Shown: one piece after another, positions 25,558-34,749 of the stretch
Numbering within the stretch: the first letter of the stretch is position 1
Layout: every line of letters starts with the position of its first letter
NCBI RefSeq assembly: GCF_000718985.1
Contig: NZ_JODL01000010.1
Coordinates: forward strand, 77,868-141,867
Source of the DNA: Streptomyces megasporus
GTDB taxonomy: Bacteria; Actinomycetota; Actinomycetes; Streptomycetales; Streptomycetaceae
DNA: 64,000 nt
Reading direction: 5' to 3'
Made by a program: the position numbers and the translations under genes
Notes under the pieces: generated by a model
The model's input: the letters and a program-made list of their open reading frames with translations, nothing else
What the model was told of the DNA's origin: nothing
Database searches by the model: none

Positions 25558-27264
25558 GTGGCCAGAAGATCCACGGCCGCCGCGCTCGCGCTTGTCGCGG
25601 GCATGGCAGGCTCGCTCGTCGCCGTTCCGGGGCAGGCCCAGGCCGCCCCGCCCGGAACCAAGGACGTCACCGCCGTCCTGTTCGAGTGGAAGTTCGACTC
25701 GATCGCGCGGGAGTGCGTCGACCGGCTCGGTCCGGCCGGCTACGGCTACGTCCAGGTCTCCCCGCCCCAGGAGCACATCCAGGGCAGTCAGTGGTGGACC
25801 TCGTACCAGCCCGTCAGCTACAAGATCGCCGGACGCCTCGGCAACCGGGATCAGTTCCGGAACATGGTGAACACCTGCCACGCGGCGGGCGTCAAGGTCG
25901 TCGTGGACACGGTGATCAACCACATGTCCGCCGGCAGCGGGACCGGAACCGGCGGATCGGCGTACACCAAGTACGACTACCCCGGCATCTACCAGGGCCA
26001 GGACATGGACGACTGCCGGTCCGAGATCACCGACTACCGGAACCGGGCCAACGTCCAGAACTGCGAGCTGGTCGGCCTCGCCGACCTCGACACCGGCGAG
26101 CCCTACGTGCGCGACCGGATCGCGGCGTACATGAACGACCTGCTCTCCCTCGGCGTGGACGGCTTCCGGATCGACGCGGCCAAGCACATGCCCGCGGCCG
26201 ACCTGGCGGCCATCAAGTCCCGGCTGACCAACCCGAACGCCTACTGGAAGCAGGAGGCCATTCACGGCGCCGGCGAGGCCGTCTCGCCCAGCGAGTACCT
26301 CGGCAACGGCGACGTCCAGGAGTTCCGCTACGCCCGCGACCTCAAGCGGGTCTTCAAGAGCGAGAAGCTCGCCTACCTGAAGAACTTCGGCGAGGGCTGG
26401 GGCCACATGCCCTCCGGCCAGTCCGGGGTCTTCGTCGACAACCACGACACCGAGCGCGGCGGCGACACCCTCAGCTACAAGGACGGCGCCGAGTACACCC
26501 TGGCGAGCGTCTTCATGCTGGCCTGGCCCTACGGCGCCCCGGACGTCCACTCCGGCTACGAGTGGACCGACAAGGACGCCGGTCCCCCCAACGGCGGCAC
26601 GGTGAACGCCTGTTACCGCGACGGCTGGAAGTGCCAGCACGCCTGGCCCGAGATCTCCTCCATGGTCGCCTTCCGCAACACCGCCCGCGGGCAGGCCGTC
26701 ACCGACTGGTGGGACAACGGAGGCGACGCCATCGCCTTCGGCCGCGGCTCCAAGGCGTACGTCGTGATCAACCACGAGTCCTCGTCGCTGAACCGCACCT
26801 TCACCACCTCCCTGCCGGCCGGCGACTACTGCGACGTGCAGAGCGGGAGGAGGGTGACCGTGGACGGCTCCGGCCGGTTCACCGCCACCCTCGGCGCCAA
26901 CACCGCCCTGGCCCTCCACACCGGAGCCCGCACCTGCTCCGGGAGCGGGAACGGCGGATCGGGCGACACGGTCGGCGGCGCCTCGTTCAACGTCACCGCC
27001 GGCACGGTGATGGGCGAGAACATATACGTCACCGGCGACCGCGCCGAGCTGGGCGGCTGGAACACCGGCCGGGCGCTCAAGCTGGACCCGTCGGCCTACC
27101 CGGTGTGGAAGCTGGACGTCTCCCTGCCCCCCGGCACCACCTTCGAGTACAAGTACCTCCGCAAGGACGGCGGCGGCAACGTCACCTGGGAAAGCGGCGG
27201 CAACCGCACCGCCACCGTCCCGGCCGACGGCAAGGTCGTCCTGAACGACACCTGGCGCTCCTGA
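25558..27264 (+). CDS. Secreted alpha-amylase, GH13 with C-terminal CBM20
   Basis: 568 residues. A Sec signal peptide ends at AQAAP (~residue 30). The GH13 barrel has [17 protein letters not shown] with nucleophile D206, acid/base E240 in GAGEAV and D297 in [10 protein letters not shown] beta-sandwich C domain ends near residue 460, then a Gly/Ser linker and a starch-binding CBM20 (~475-568) with [16 protein letters not shown] and the second tryptophan site [20 protein letters not shown]. It cuts internal alpha-1,4 bonds of starch outside the cell and supplies maltodextrins for MalEFG. AGGAGGAAA lies 4 nt before GTG 25558. A tandem repeat and terminator follow. Confidence 0.96.
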   Translation: MARRSTAAALALVAGMAGSLVAVPGQAQAAPPGTKDVTAVLFEWKFDSIARECVDRLGPAGYGYVQVSPPQEHIQGSQWWTSYQPVSYKIAGRLGNRDQFRNMVNTCHAAGVKVVVDTVINHMSAGSGTGTGGSAYTKYDYPGIYQGQDMDDCRSEITDYRNRANVQNCELVGLADLDTGEPYVRDRIAAYMNDLLSLGVDGFRIDAAKHMPAADLAAIKSRLTNPNAYWKQEAIHGAGEAVSPSEYLGNGDVQEFRYARDLKRVFKSEKLAYLKNFGEGWGHMPSGQSGVFVDNHDTERGGDTLSYKDGAEYTLASVFMLAWPYGAPDVHSGYEWTDKDAGPPNGGTVNACYRDGWKCQHAWPEISSMVAFRNTARGQAVTDWWDNGGDAIAFGRGSKAYVVINHESSSLNRTFTTSLPAGDYCDVQSGRRVTVDGSGRFTATLGANTALALHTGARTCSGSGNGGSGDTVGGASFNVTAGTVMGENIYVTGDRAELGGWNTGRALKLDPSAYPVWKLDVSLPPGTTFEYKYLRKDGGGNVTWESGGNRTATVPADGKVVLNDTWRS

Positions 27265-27272
27265 CTCCAAAA

Positions 27273-27320
27273 CCTCGAACCAAAACCTCGAACCAGCCCC
27301 TCGAACCGGCCCCTCGAACC
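27273..27320. repeat. Four copies of CCTCGAACC at 13-bp period
   Basis: CCTCGAACC starts at 27273, 27286, 27299 and 27312, exactly 13 bp apart, between the amylase stop codon and its terminator. Spacer bases vary (AAAA, AGCC, GGCC). Confidence 0.85.
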
Positions 27321-27365
27321 GGGCCGCCCGGCCCCCACCCACTTCCCCGCCGGGCCGGGCGGCCC
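27321..27365 (+). terminator. Alpha-amylase terminator
   Basis: GGGCCGCCCGGCCC (27321-27334) pairs perfectly with 27352-27365 over 14 bp with a 17-nt loop. Confidence 0.75.
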
Positions 27366-27483
27366 CAAGGCCCCGACCGCACTCCCCTCCCCACAGCCCC
27401 CCCGCAGACCACCCTCACCGGCCACCCCCACAGGTCACCCCCCACGCATCCGCACCGATCACCGCACCCGAGGAGAGCGACCC

Positions 27484-30400
27484 GTGACAGGTCCCCTGGC
27501 GCGCAGAGGAGGGGCCGCGAGCATCGCGGCCGCACTCCTGGCGACGCTCATCACCGCGGCGGCGCCCGCCCAGGCCGCACCGCCCGCGCCACCGTCCGAC
27601 GCGAAACTGGCGGCCGAGCCCACCCGGCACGACCTGACGCGGGAGCAGTTCTACTTCGTCCTGCCGGATCGTTTCGCCAACGGCGACCCCTCCAACGACC
27701 GCGGTGGCCTGAAGGGCGACCGCCTGACGACCGGCCACGACCCCACCCACAAGGGCTTCTACCACGGCGGCGACCTCCGGGGCCTGATCGAGAGGCTCGA
27801 CTACATCAAGGGCCTGGGCACCACCGCCATCTGGATGGCGCCCATCTTCAAGAACAAGCCCGTCCAGGGCGAGGGCGAGAACGCCTCGGCCGGATACCAC
27901 GGCTACTGGATCACCGACTTCACCCGCGTCGACCCGCACTTCGGCACCAACGCCGAACTGCGCGAGCTGATTGACAAGGCCCACGGCAAGGGCATGAAGG
28001 TCTTCTTCGACGTCATCACCAACCACACCGCCGACGTGGTGGGCTACGAGGAGAAGTCCTCCTCCTACCTCTCCGAGGGCGCCTTCCCCTACCTCACCAA
28101 GGACGGGAAGCCCTTCGACGACACCGACTACGCCGACCGTGCCGCCGGGAAGAAGTTCCCCGCGGTCGACCGGACCTCCTTCCCCCGCACCCCCGTGGTC
28201 GCCGAGGACGAGAAGGACGTCAAGGTCCCGTCCTGGCTCAACGACCCGACGATGTACCACAACCGCGGCGACTCCACCTTCGCCGGCGAGAGCTCGCTCA
28301 ACGGCGACTTCCACGGCCTGGACGACCTGTGGACCGAGCGTCCCGAGGTCGTCGAGGGCATGAAGAAGATCTACCAGCGGTGGGTGAAGGACTTCCGGAT
28401 CGACGGCTTCCGCATCGACACGGTCAAGCACGTCAACCTGGAGTTCTGGACCCAGTGGGCCGCGGCGCTGGACGAGTACGCCGCGAAGCGGGGCCGCGAC
28501 GACTTCTTCATGTTCGGCGAGGTCTACAGCTCCGACCCCGCCCAGATGGCCCCCTACGTCACCCGGGGCAACCTCGACGCCACCCTCGACTTCGGCTTCC
28601 AGGAAGCGGCCCGCTCCTACGCCTCCCAGAGCGGACCGGCCGCCAAGCTCTCCGACCTGTTCGCCCAGGACCACCGCTACACCACCGGCCGGTCCAACGC
28701 CTACGAACAGGTCACCTTCACCGGCAACCACGACATGGGACGCATCGGCGCCTTCCTCCGCCAGGACAACCCCGACGCCGACGACGCCGAACTGCTGCGC
28801 CGAGCGGAACTCGCCAACGAGCTGATGTTCCTCACCCGCGGCAACCCGGTGATCTACTACGGCGACGAGCAGGGCTTCACCGGCGCCGGCGGCGACCAGG
28901 ACGCCCGCCAGCCCCTCTTCGCGTCCAAGACCGCCGCCTACCTCGACGCGGAGAAGAACGACCGGATCGGCACCGACCGCACCCACGCCCAGGACGCCTA
29001 CGACACCGACCACCCCCTCTACCGGTCCATCGCCGCGCTGTCGAAGCTGACCCGCGAACACCCCGCCCTGCGCGACGGCGCCCAGATCGAGCGGTACGTC
29101 GAAAAGGCGGGGGCGACCGGCGACGGCCCGGGCGTGTACGCCTTCTCCCGCATCGACGCCAAGCGGCGCACCGAGTACCTCGTCGCCGCCAACAACAGCG
29201 AGAAGGCCCGCACGGTGAAGATCCCCACCGGCTCGCCGAACACCGCCTTCCGCGCCCTCCACGGCGACCCCGGCGCCGACGGCACGATCCGCACCGGCGG
29301 CGACACCACGCTGACCGTCACCGTCCCCGCCCTGTCCACCGTCGTCCTCAGGGCGGGCAAGCCGCTTCCCGCACCGGACGCCAAGCCCACCGTCGCCCTG
29401 AAGGCCCCCGCCGCGGGCGCCACCGGCACCGTCGAGATCACCGCCGACGTCACGGGCGGGGACGGCCTGAACCGCGTCGTCTTCGCCGCCCAGACCGGCG
29501 ACGGGAAGTGGCACACCCTCGGCACCGCCGACCACGCCCCCTACAAGGTCACCCAGTACCTGGGCGAGGACGTGAAGGCCGGCACGCCGCTGCGCTACAA
29601 GGCCGTCGTGGTCGACGGCACGGGACGCACCGCGAGCGACCGGGCGACCTCCACCGCCGGCCAGGCCCCGCCGGAGCGGAAGCCCTCGGCGGTCGAGAGG
29701 GACTGGGCCGTCGTCCACTACCACCGCGCGGACGGCGACTACGACGGCTGGACGCTGACCTCCGGCGAGCAGACCGCCGCCTTCACCGGCCGCGACGCCT
29801 ACGGCGCCTTCGCCTGGGTGAAGGTCGCCGACGGACAGTCCGGGCTGACGTTCACCGTCACCAGGAACGGGACCGCGGACGGCCCCGAGCGCACCATCGA
29901 CCTGGCGAGGACCGGCGAGGTGTGGATCGAGCAGGGCGAGGACGAGGTCCTGGACGAGCGGCCCGACGGCGTCTACCCGCCGCAGGACGAGAAGAAGGTC
30001 GTCCTCCACTACCACCGCGCGGACGGCGACTACGACGGCTGGGGCCTCCACACCTGGACCGGCGCCGCCGAGCCCACCGACTGGTCCAGGCCGCTGATGC
30101 CCACCGGCAGGGACTCCTTCGGCGTCACCTTCGAGGTGCCGCTGGCCGAGGGCGCCACGTCACTGAGCTACATCATCCACAAGGGTGACACCAAGGACGA
30201 GAACGCCGACCAGTCGCTGGACTTCGCCACCCACGGCCGCGAGGTGTGGAAGCTGTCGGGCACGCCCGGCTTCCTGCTGCCCACCACCGGCAGCGCCCCC
30301 GACCTCGACCCGACCAAGGCCGAGGCGCAGTGGATCGACCGGAACACCGTCGCCTGGAGGATCAAGGCCGCGAACGCCGGCAGCGAGCAGCTCGTGTACG

Positions 30401-32904
30401 ACCCCGAGGGCACCATCGCCGTCGAGGACGGCGCCCTGTCCCACGAGGGCCACTGGCTGCGGCTGACCCCCGTCCCCGGCGGGCTCACCGAGGAGCAGCG
30501 GAAGAGGTTCCCGCACCTGAGCGAGTACGCCGCCTTCACCGTCGACCCGCGCGACCGCGACCGGGTCCGCACCGCCCTGCGCGGCCAACTCCTCGCCACC
30601 CAGCGCAACGGCGAAGGGGCCCTGACGGCGGCGACCGGCGTCCAGATCGCCGGCGTCCTCGACGACCTCTACGGCGCCGAGGCCGCCAAGGCCGACCTCG
30701 GCCCGGTCTTCGACCGCCAGGGCCGTCCCACCCTCTCGGTCTGGGCGCCCACCGCGCGGAACGTCGCCCTCGAACTCGACGGCCGCACCGTGGCGATGCG
30801 CCGCGATACGGCCACCGGCGTCTGGAGCGTCAGGGGCAACCGGAGCTGGACGGGCAAGCCCTACCGCTACCAGGTCACCGTCTGGGCGCCCTCGGTGCGG
30901 AAGCCGGTCGTCAACAAGGTCACCGACCCCTACTCCACCGCCCTGACCGCCGACTCGAAGCAGAGCCTGGTGGTGGACCTGGACGACCCCCGGCTCGCCC
31001 CCAAGGGCTGGAAGGCCCTGGAGAAGCCGGCGGCGGTGCCGCTGCGCGACGCCCGCATCCAGGAGCTGCACATCCGTGACTTCTCCGTCGCCGACCCCAC
31101 GGTGAGCGAGAAGCACCGCGGCGGCTACCTGGCCTTCACCGAGAACTCCTCGAAGGGCATGGAGCACCTGAGGAAGCTGGCGGACGCGGGCACCACCCAC
31201 GTCCACCTGCTGCCCTCCTTCGACATCGCCTCCATCCCCGAACGCGCCGCCGACCGCGCCGAGCCCGACTGCGACCTGGCGGCCCTGCCCGCCGACTCCG
31301 ACAAGCAGCAGGAGTGCGTCGGCAAGGTCCGCGACAAGGACGCCTACAACTGGGGATACGACCCGCTGCACTACACCGTGCCCGAAGGCTCGTACGCCAC
31401 CGACCCCGACGGCACCACCCGCACCGTCGAGTACCGGAAGATGGTCCAGAGCCTCAACGCGGCCGGACTGCGGGTCGTCCTCGACGTGGTCTACAACCAC
31501 ACCATGGCCGCCGGACAGGACGAGAAGTCCGTCCTGGACAGGATCGTGCCCGGCTACTACCACCGGCTGACCGAGGACGGCACCGTCGCCACCTCCACCT
31601 GCTGCGCCAACACCGCGCCCGAGAACACCATGATGGGCAAGCTCACGGTGGACTCCATCGTCACCTGGGCCAAGCAGTACAAGGTGGACGGCTTCCGCTT
31701 CGACCTGATGGGCCACCACCCCAAGGAGAACATCCTGGCCGTCCGGAAGGCGCTGGACTCCCTCACGGTGGAGAAGGACGGCGTCGACGGGAAGAGCATC
31801 GTCCTCTACGGCGAGGGCTGGAACTTCGGCGAGGTCGCCGACGACGCCCGCTTCGTCCAGGCCACGCAGAAGAACATGGCCGGCACCGGCATCGCCACCT
31901 TCTCCGACCGGGCCCGCGACGCGGTCCGCGGCGGCGGACCCTTCGACGCCGACCCCGGCGTCCAGGGATTCGCCAGCGGCCTGTACACCGACCCCAACTC
32001 CTCGCCCGCCAACGGCAGCCGCGAGGAGCAGCGCGAGCGACTGCTGCGCCACCAGGACCTGATCAAGGTCGGGTTGTCCGGCAACCTCGCCGACTACACC
32101 TTCACCGACAGCTCCGGGAAGCGGGTCAAGGGCTCGCAGGTCGACTACAACGGCTCGCCGGCCGGCTACGCGGAGGCGCCCGACGACGCGCTCGCCTACG
32201 TCGACGCCCACGACAACGAGACCCTCTACGACGCCCTGGCGTTCAAGCTGCCGAAGGACACCCCGGCCGCCGACCGCGCCCGGACGCAGGTCGTCGCCAT
32301 GGCCACCGCCGCCCTCTCCCAGGGGCCGTCCCTCAGCCAGGCGGGCACCGACCTGCTGCGCTCGAAGTCGCTGGACCGCAACTCCTACGACTCCGGCGAC
32401 TGGTACAACGCCATCCACTGGGACTGCCGGAACGGCAACGGCTTCGGCCGCGGTCTGCCCCCGTCCTGGGACAACCAGGACAAGTGGTCCTACGCCAAGC
32501 CGCTGCTGACCTCCGCCACCCTCACCCCGTCCTGCCGGGAGATCGAGGGGACGTCCGCCGCCTACCGGGACCTGCTGACGATCCGCTCCACCGAGCGGGT
32601 CTTCGACCAGGCCACGGCGGCCGACGTCCAACGGGCCCTGTCCTTCCCGCTGTCGGGCAGGGACGAGACCCCGGGCGTGATCACCATGCGGCTGACGGAC
32701 GGCGGGGACGACCTCGTGGTCGTCTTCAACGCCACGCCCGAGCGGCGGACGCAGACCGTGGAAGCGCTCAAGGGCGGCTCCCACACCCTGCACCCGGTGC
32801 AGGCGTCCGGCGCCGACGAGGTCGTGAAGACCTCCTCCTTCGACGCCGCGACGGGCACCTTCACCGTCCCGCCGCGCACGGTGGCGGTGTTCACCGCACG
32901 GTAG
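27484..32904 (+). CDS. Secreted bifunctional amylopullulanase: GH13 amylase + two CBM41-like domains + GH13_14 pullulanase
   Basis: 1806 residues. A signal peptide ends at AQAAP (~35). The N-terminal GH13 barrel (about 50-620) has catalytic D312 (GFRIDTVKH), E346 (FGEVYS) and D417 (TGNHDMGR). An Ig-like stretch follows, then two pullulanase-associated CBM41-like repeats opening with HYHRADGDYDGW near residues 745 and 842. The C-terminal pullulanase has an N-terminal CBM48-like region (LSVWAPTARNVALEL), then nucleophile D1407 (GFRFDLMGHH), E1444 (YGEGWNF) and D1577 (DAHDNETLYD). One polypeptide can thus cut alpha-1,4 and alpha-1,6 bonds of starch or pullulan. GAGGAG lies 8 nt before the GTG. 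It follows the amylase but after a terminator; its own promoter is not obvious. Confidence 0.94.
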   Translation: MTGPLARRGGAASIAAALLATLITAAAPAQAAPPAPPSDAKLAAEPTRHDLTREQFYFVLPDRFANGDPSNDRGGLKGDRLTTGHDPTHKGFYHGGDLRGLIERLDYIKGLGTTAIWMAPIFKNKPVQGEGENASAGYHGYWITDFTRVDPHFGTNAELRELIDKAHGKGMKVFFDVITNHTADVVGYEEKSSSYLSEGAFPYLTKDGKPFDDTDYADRAAGKKFPAVDRTSFPRTPVVAEDEKDVKVPSWLNDPTMYHNRGDSTFAGESSLNGDFHGLDDLWTERPEVVEGMKKIYQRWVKDFRIDGFRIDTVKHVNLEFWTQWAAALDEYAAKRGRDDFFMFGEVYSSDPAQMAPYVTRGNLDATLDFGFQEAARSYASQSGPAAKLSDLFAQDHRYTTGRSNAYEQVTFTGNHDMGRIGAFLRQDNPDADDAELLRRAELANELMFLTRGNPVIYYGDEQGFTGAGGDQDARQPLFASKTAAYLDAEKNDRIGTDRTHAQDAYDTDHPLYRSIAALSKLTREHPALRDGAQIERYVEKAGATGDGPGVYAFSRIDAKRRTEYLVAANNSEKARTVKIPTGSPNTAFRALHGDPGADGTIRTGGDTTLTVTVPALSTVVLRAGKPLPAPDAKPTVALKAPAAGATGTVEITADVTGGDGLNRVVFAAQTGDGKWHTLGTADHAPYKVTQYLGEDVKAGTPLRYKAVVVDGTGRTASDRATSTAGQAPPERKPSAVERDWAVVHYHRADGDYDGWTLTSGEQTAAFTGRDAYGAFAWVKVADGQSGLTFTVTRNGTADGPERTIDLARTGEVWIEQGEDEVLDERPDGVYPPQDEKKVVLHYHRADGDYDGWGLHTWTGAAEPTDWSRPLMPTGRDSFGVTFEVPLAEGATSLSYIIHKGDTKDENADQSLDFATHGREVWKLSGTPGFLLPTTGSAPDLDPTKAEAQWIDRNTVAWRIKAANAGSEQLVYDPEGTIAVEDGALSHEGHWLRLTPVPGGLTEEQRKRFPHLSEYAAFTVDPRDRDRVRTALRGQLLATQRNGEGALTAATGVQIAGVLDDLYGAEAAKADLGPVFDRQGRPTLSVWAPTARNVALELDGRTVAMRRDTATGVWSVRGNRSWTGKPYRYQVTVWAPSVRKPVVNKVTDPYSTALTADSKQSLVVDLDDPRLAPKGWKALEKPAAVPLRDARIQELHIRDFSVADPTVSEKHRGGYLAFTENSSKGMEHLRKLADAGTTHVHLLPSFDIASIPERAADRAEPDCDLAALPADSDKQQECVGKVRDKDAYNWGYDPLHYTVPEGSYATDPDGTTRTVEYRKMVQSLNAAGLRVVLDVVYNHTMAAGQDEKSVLDRIVPGYYHRLTEDGTVATSTCCANTAPENTMMGKLTVDSIVTWAKQYKVDGFRFDLMGHHPKENILAVRKALDSLTVEKDGVDGKSIVLYGEGWNFGEVADDARFVQATQKNMAGTGIATFSDRARDAVRGGGPFDADPGVQGFASGLYTDPNSSPANGSREEQRERLLRHQDLIKVGLSGNLADYTFTDSSGKRVKGSQVDYNGSPAGYAEAPDDALAYVDAHDNETLYDALAFKLPKDTPAADRARTQVVAMATAALSQGPSLSQAGTDLLRSKSLDRNSYDSGDWYNAIHWDCRNGNGFGRGLPPSWDNQDKWSYAKPLLTSATLTPSCREIEGTSAAYRDLLTIRSTERVFDQATAADVQRALSFPLSGRDETPGVITMRLTDGGDDLVVVFNATPERRTQTVEALKGGSHTLHPVQASGADEVVKTSSFDAATGTFTVPPRTVAVFTAR
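29714..30042 (+). repeat. Exact 38-bp direct repeat within the pullulanase gene
   Basis: Bases 29714-29751 and 30005-30042 are identical over 38 bp and encode the same HYHRADGDYDGW motif at the start of each CBM41-like module (291 bp apart). Neighbouring sequence is much less similar, so either the motif is under strong constraint or gene conversion keeps it identical. Confidence 0.9.
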
Positions 32905-32932
32905 GGGCGGAGTGGGAACCCTGACGGGGGGC

Positions 32933-32962
32933 GGGGCGGTACCGGGCGACCGGTACCGCCCC
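32933..32962. terminator. Terminator between pullulanase and DUF4253 genes
   Basis: A perfect 13-bp stem (32933-32945 with 32950-32962) capped by GCGA lies between convergent genes and can act in both directions. Confidence 0.8.
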
Positions 32963-33030
32963 GTGGTCCTTTCACCGGGCGCCTCGGACCCTCGGGTCCC
33001 TCGTCGGGTCCCGCCCTCCACGGGGGACCG

Positions 33031-33834
33031 TCAGTCCCACCAGAACGACCAGTGCCTCCCACCGCCGTGGGCGCCGGGGACGAGCCACTTCTCCGCGTAG
33101 CGCACCAGACTCCCCGCCCCCTGACCGATCACGGCGGGGCAGAACGCGAAGTGCTCGGCCGCCACCGCGAGCGCCTCCGAGACCGTCCCCGGCGGCGACG
33201 CCACCGACAGGTGCAGCACCTCCGGCTCCAACGCCACCACCCGCGCCCCGAACCGCTCCTCCCAGGAACGCAGGACGGCCCCGAACGGCGCCGCGCCCTC
33301 ACCGGACGCCAGCGTGCCCGTCCAGCCGATCGCCTCGGGCACGTCGGCGCCGCGACGGACCGGGACCAGGGCGATCCGCGGATCGAGCAGGATGCCGTTG
33401 GCCACCAGCGAACGGGCCACCTCGGCCGCCGCCCCGTCGGGGTCGCCCACCGCCGCGACGGGCGGCGCGAGTCCGGGCCACCGCCTGCCGTACGGCCGCA
33501 GGGCCCGTGCGTCCGGCTCCCGTGCGGCGTGCTCCTCCCACCAGCGGGCCAGCGTGTCGCCGGCGTCGATCCCGCCGTTGAGCCCGCCACCGGGCACCGG
33601 CAACAGGTCGTCCTCCACGGCCGTGCCGCGTCCGTGCCGGCCCAGCAGCACGGGCCACAACCCGGTAGCGTCCCGCACCGGCAGCATCCGCCGCCAACCG
33701 TCCGGCCCGGCGGGGAAGTCGGCACGCCACAACAGCGGTTCGGACCGGACGCCGAGCACCGTGCGATCGATCAGCGTGCCCGGCGGCAGATCCGCCGAAC
33801 CCACCAGCGAGCGCAGTCCCCGGACTTCGGCCAT
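33031..33834 (-). CDS. DUF4253 domain protein
   Basis: 267 residues with no signal peptide or membrane segment. The C-terminal half matches the DUF4253 pattern seen in many streptomycetes: a W-rich exchange domain containing LVPVRRGADVPEAIGW, VVALEPEVLHLSVASPP and the terminal HWSFWWD. The function of the family is unknown. It follows the TetR gene by 14 bp and is probably co-transcribed with it, though DUF4253 genes are found in many contexts, so the link may be incidental. ATG 33832-33834 is used. The pairing with a regulator is the only clue to role. Confidence 0.8.
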   Translation of the reverse strand: MAEVRGLRSLVGSADLPPGTLIDRTVLGVRSEPLLWRADFPAGPDGWRRMLPVRDATGLWPVLLGRHGRGTAVEDDLLPVPGGGLNGGIDAGDTLARWWEEHAAREPDARALRPYGRRWPGLAPPVAAVGDPDGAAAEVARSLVANGILLDPRIALVPVRRGADVPEAIGWTGTLASGEGAAPFGAVLRSWEERFGARVVALEPEVLHLSVASPPGTVSEALAVAAEHFAFCPAVIGQGAGSLVRYAEKWLVPGAHGGGRHWSFWWD

Positions 33835-33848
33835 CGGCTCCTTCGACG

Positions 33849-34610
33849 CTACGGGGCGCCTTCGACGGCGCCGTCGGATTCGACGTCCCCGTCAGTACCC
33901 CCGTCCGGGGCGTCGAACACACCGGGAACCAACACCCTCAGCCGCCCCGCCAACTCCGCGAACGGGCCGTCGGCGGGCTCCCGTTCGACGACGCGGAGGA
34001 ACACCCGTGCCGTCTCCTCGTCGAACGCGGCCGTCACCGCCGCCAGGGCCAGCAGGTCGTGGACGAGTCGGAGCTCCAACTCCTCCCGCGGTATCGAACG
34101 CTCCTCCAGCCAGTTCAGCGCCGTCGTCTCGGCGACGCCCACCCAGGACCGGATCACCAGGGCCAGCCGCGGCCCGGGATCGGGGTGTCCCAGATGGATC
34201 AGGAGCTGCTCGTAGGCGGCCCGGCGCACCTCGTCGATCACGGCGTCGGTCCGCGCCGAACCGGCGGCCGAACCGCCGCGCAGCAGGGCCGAGAAACCGG
34301 GGGCGTGCTCCTCGACGAAGTCGAAGTAACGGCCCATCACCAGTAACAGACGCGAACTGAACGGCCCCTCGGGCGGGACGACGAAACGGGCGGAGAGCTC
34401 GTCGGCGGCCCGCCGCACGGCCGCCTCGTAGAGACTGTGCTTGCCGGGGAAGTAGTGGTAGACCAGCGGCCTGGATATCCCGGCCGCCGTGGCGATGTCG
34501 TCGATCGACACGTCCTGGGGAGAACGGTCGCTGAACAACTTCAGTGCCACGTCGATCAGTTGCTGTCGACGTTCCTCGACACCCATCCTGCGGCGTACCC
34601 CGGTGGTCAT
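33849..34610 (-). CDS. TetR-family transcriptional regulator
   Basis: 253 residues. HTH at about 12-60: LIDVALKLFSDRSPQDVSIDDIAT and the recognition part AGISRPLVYHYFPGKHSLYE. The C-terminal domain is helical, with a ~25-residue acidic Gly/Asp tail. No Shine-Dalgarno precedes the ATG; on the minus strand TAGGGT (34622-34617) ends 6 nt before it, suggesting a leaderless message. The downstream DUF4253 gene is likely in the same transcript. No operator-like palindrome is obvious at the promoter, and the target is unknown. Confidence 0.88.
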   Translation of the reverse strand: MTTGVRRRMGVEERRQQLIDVALKLFSDRSPQDVSIDDIATAAGISRPLVYHYFPGKHSLYEAAVRRAADELSARFVVPPEGPFSSRLLLVMGRYFDFVEEHAPGFSALLRGGSAAGSARTDAVIDEVRRAAYEQLLIHLGHPDPGPRLALVIRSWVGVAETTALNWLEERSIPREELELRLVHDLLALAAVTAAFDEETARVFLRVVEREPADGPFAELAGRLRVLVPGVFDAPDGGTDGDVESDGAVEGAP

Positions 34611-34719
34611 GGGAACACCCTATCGAGAGCCGGGGCCCGCCGGACGGCGTGAACGCGCCGCGCGCGGCCGACCCGGCCCCGGGCCCGGTGCCGGGACGGA
34701 GCCGACCCGGCCCCGGACA

Positions 34720-34739
34720 CGGCACCGGGCCCGGTGCCG
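34720..34739 (-). terminator. Perfect 20-bp palindrome after the sigma-like membrane gene
   Basis: CGGCACCGGGCCCGGTGCCG is fully self-complementary and lies 10 bp past the stop codon of the gene on the minus strand; a partial copy sits at 34678-34695. Terminator is the simplest reading; it could also be a protein site. Confidence 0.55.
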
Positions 34740-34749
34740 GGGGAGAGGC

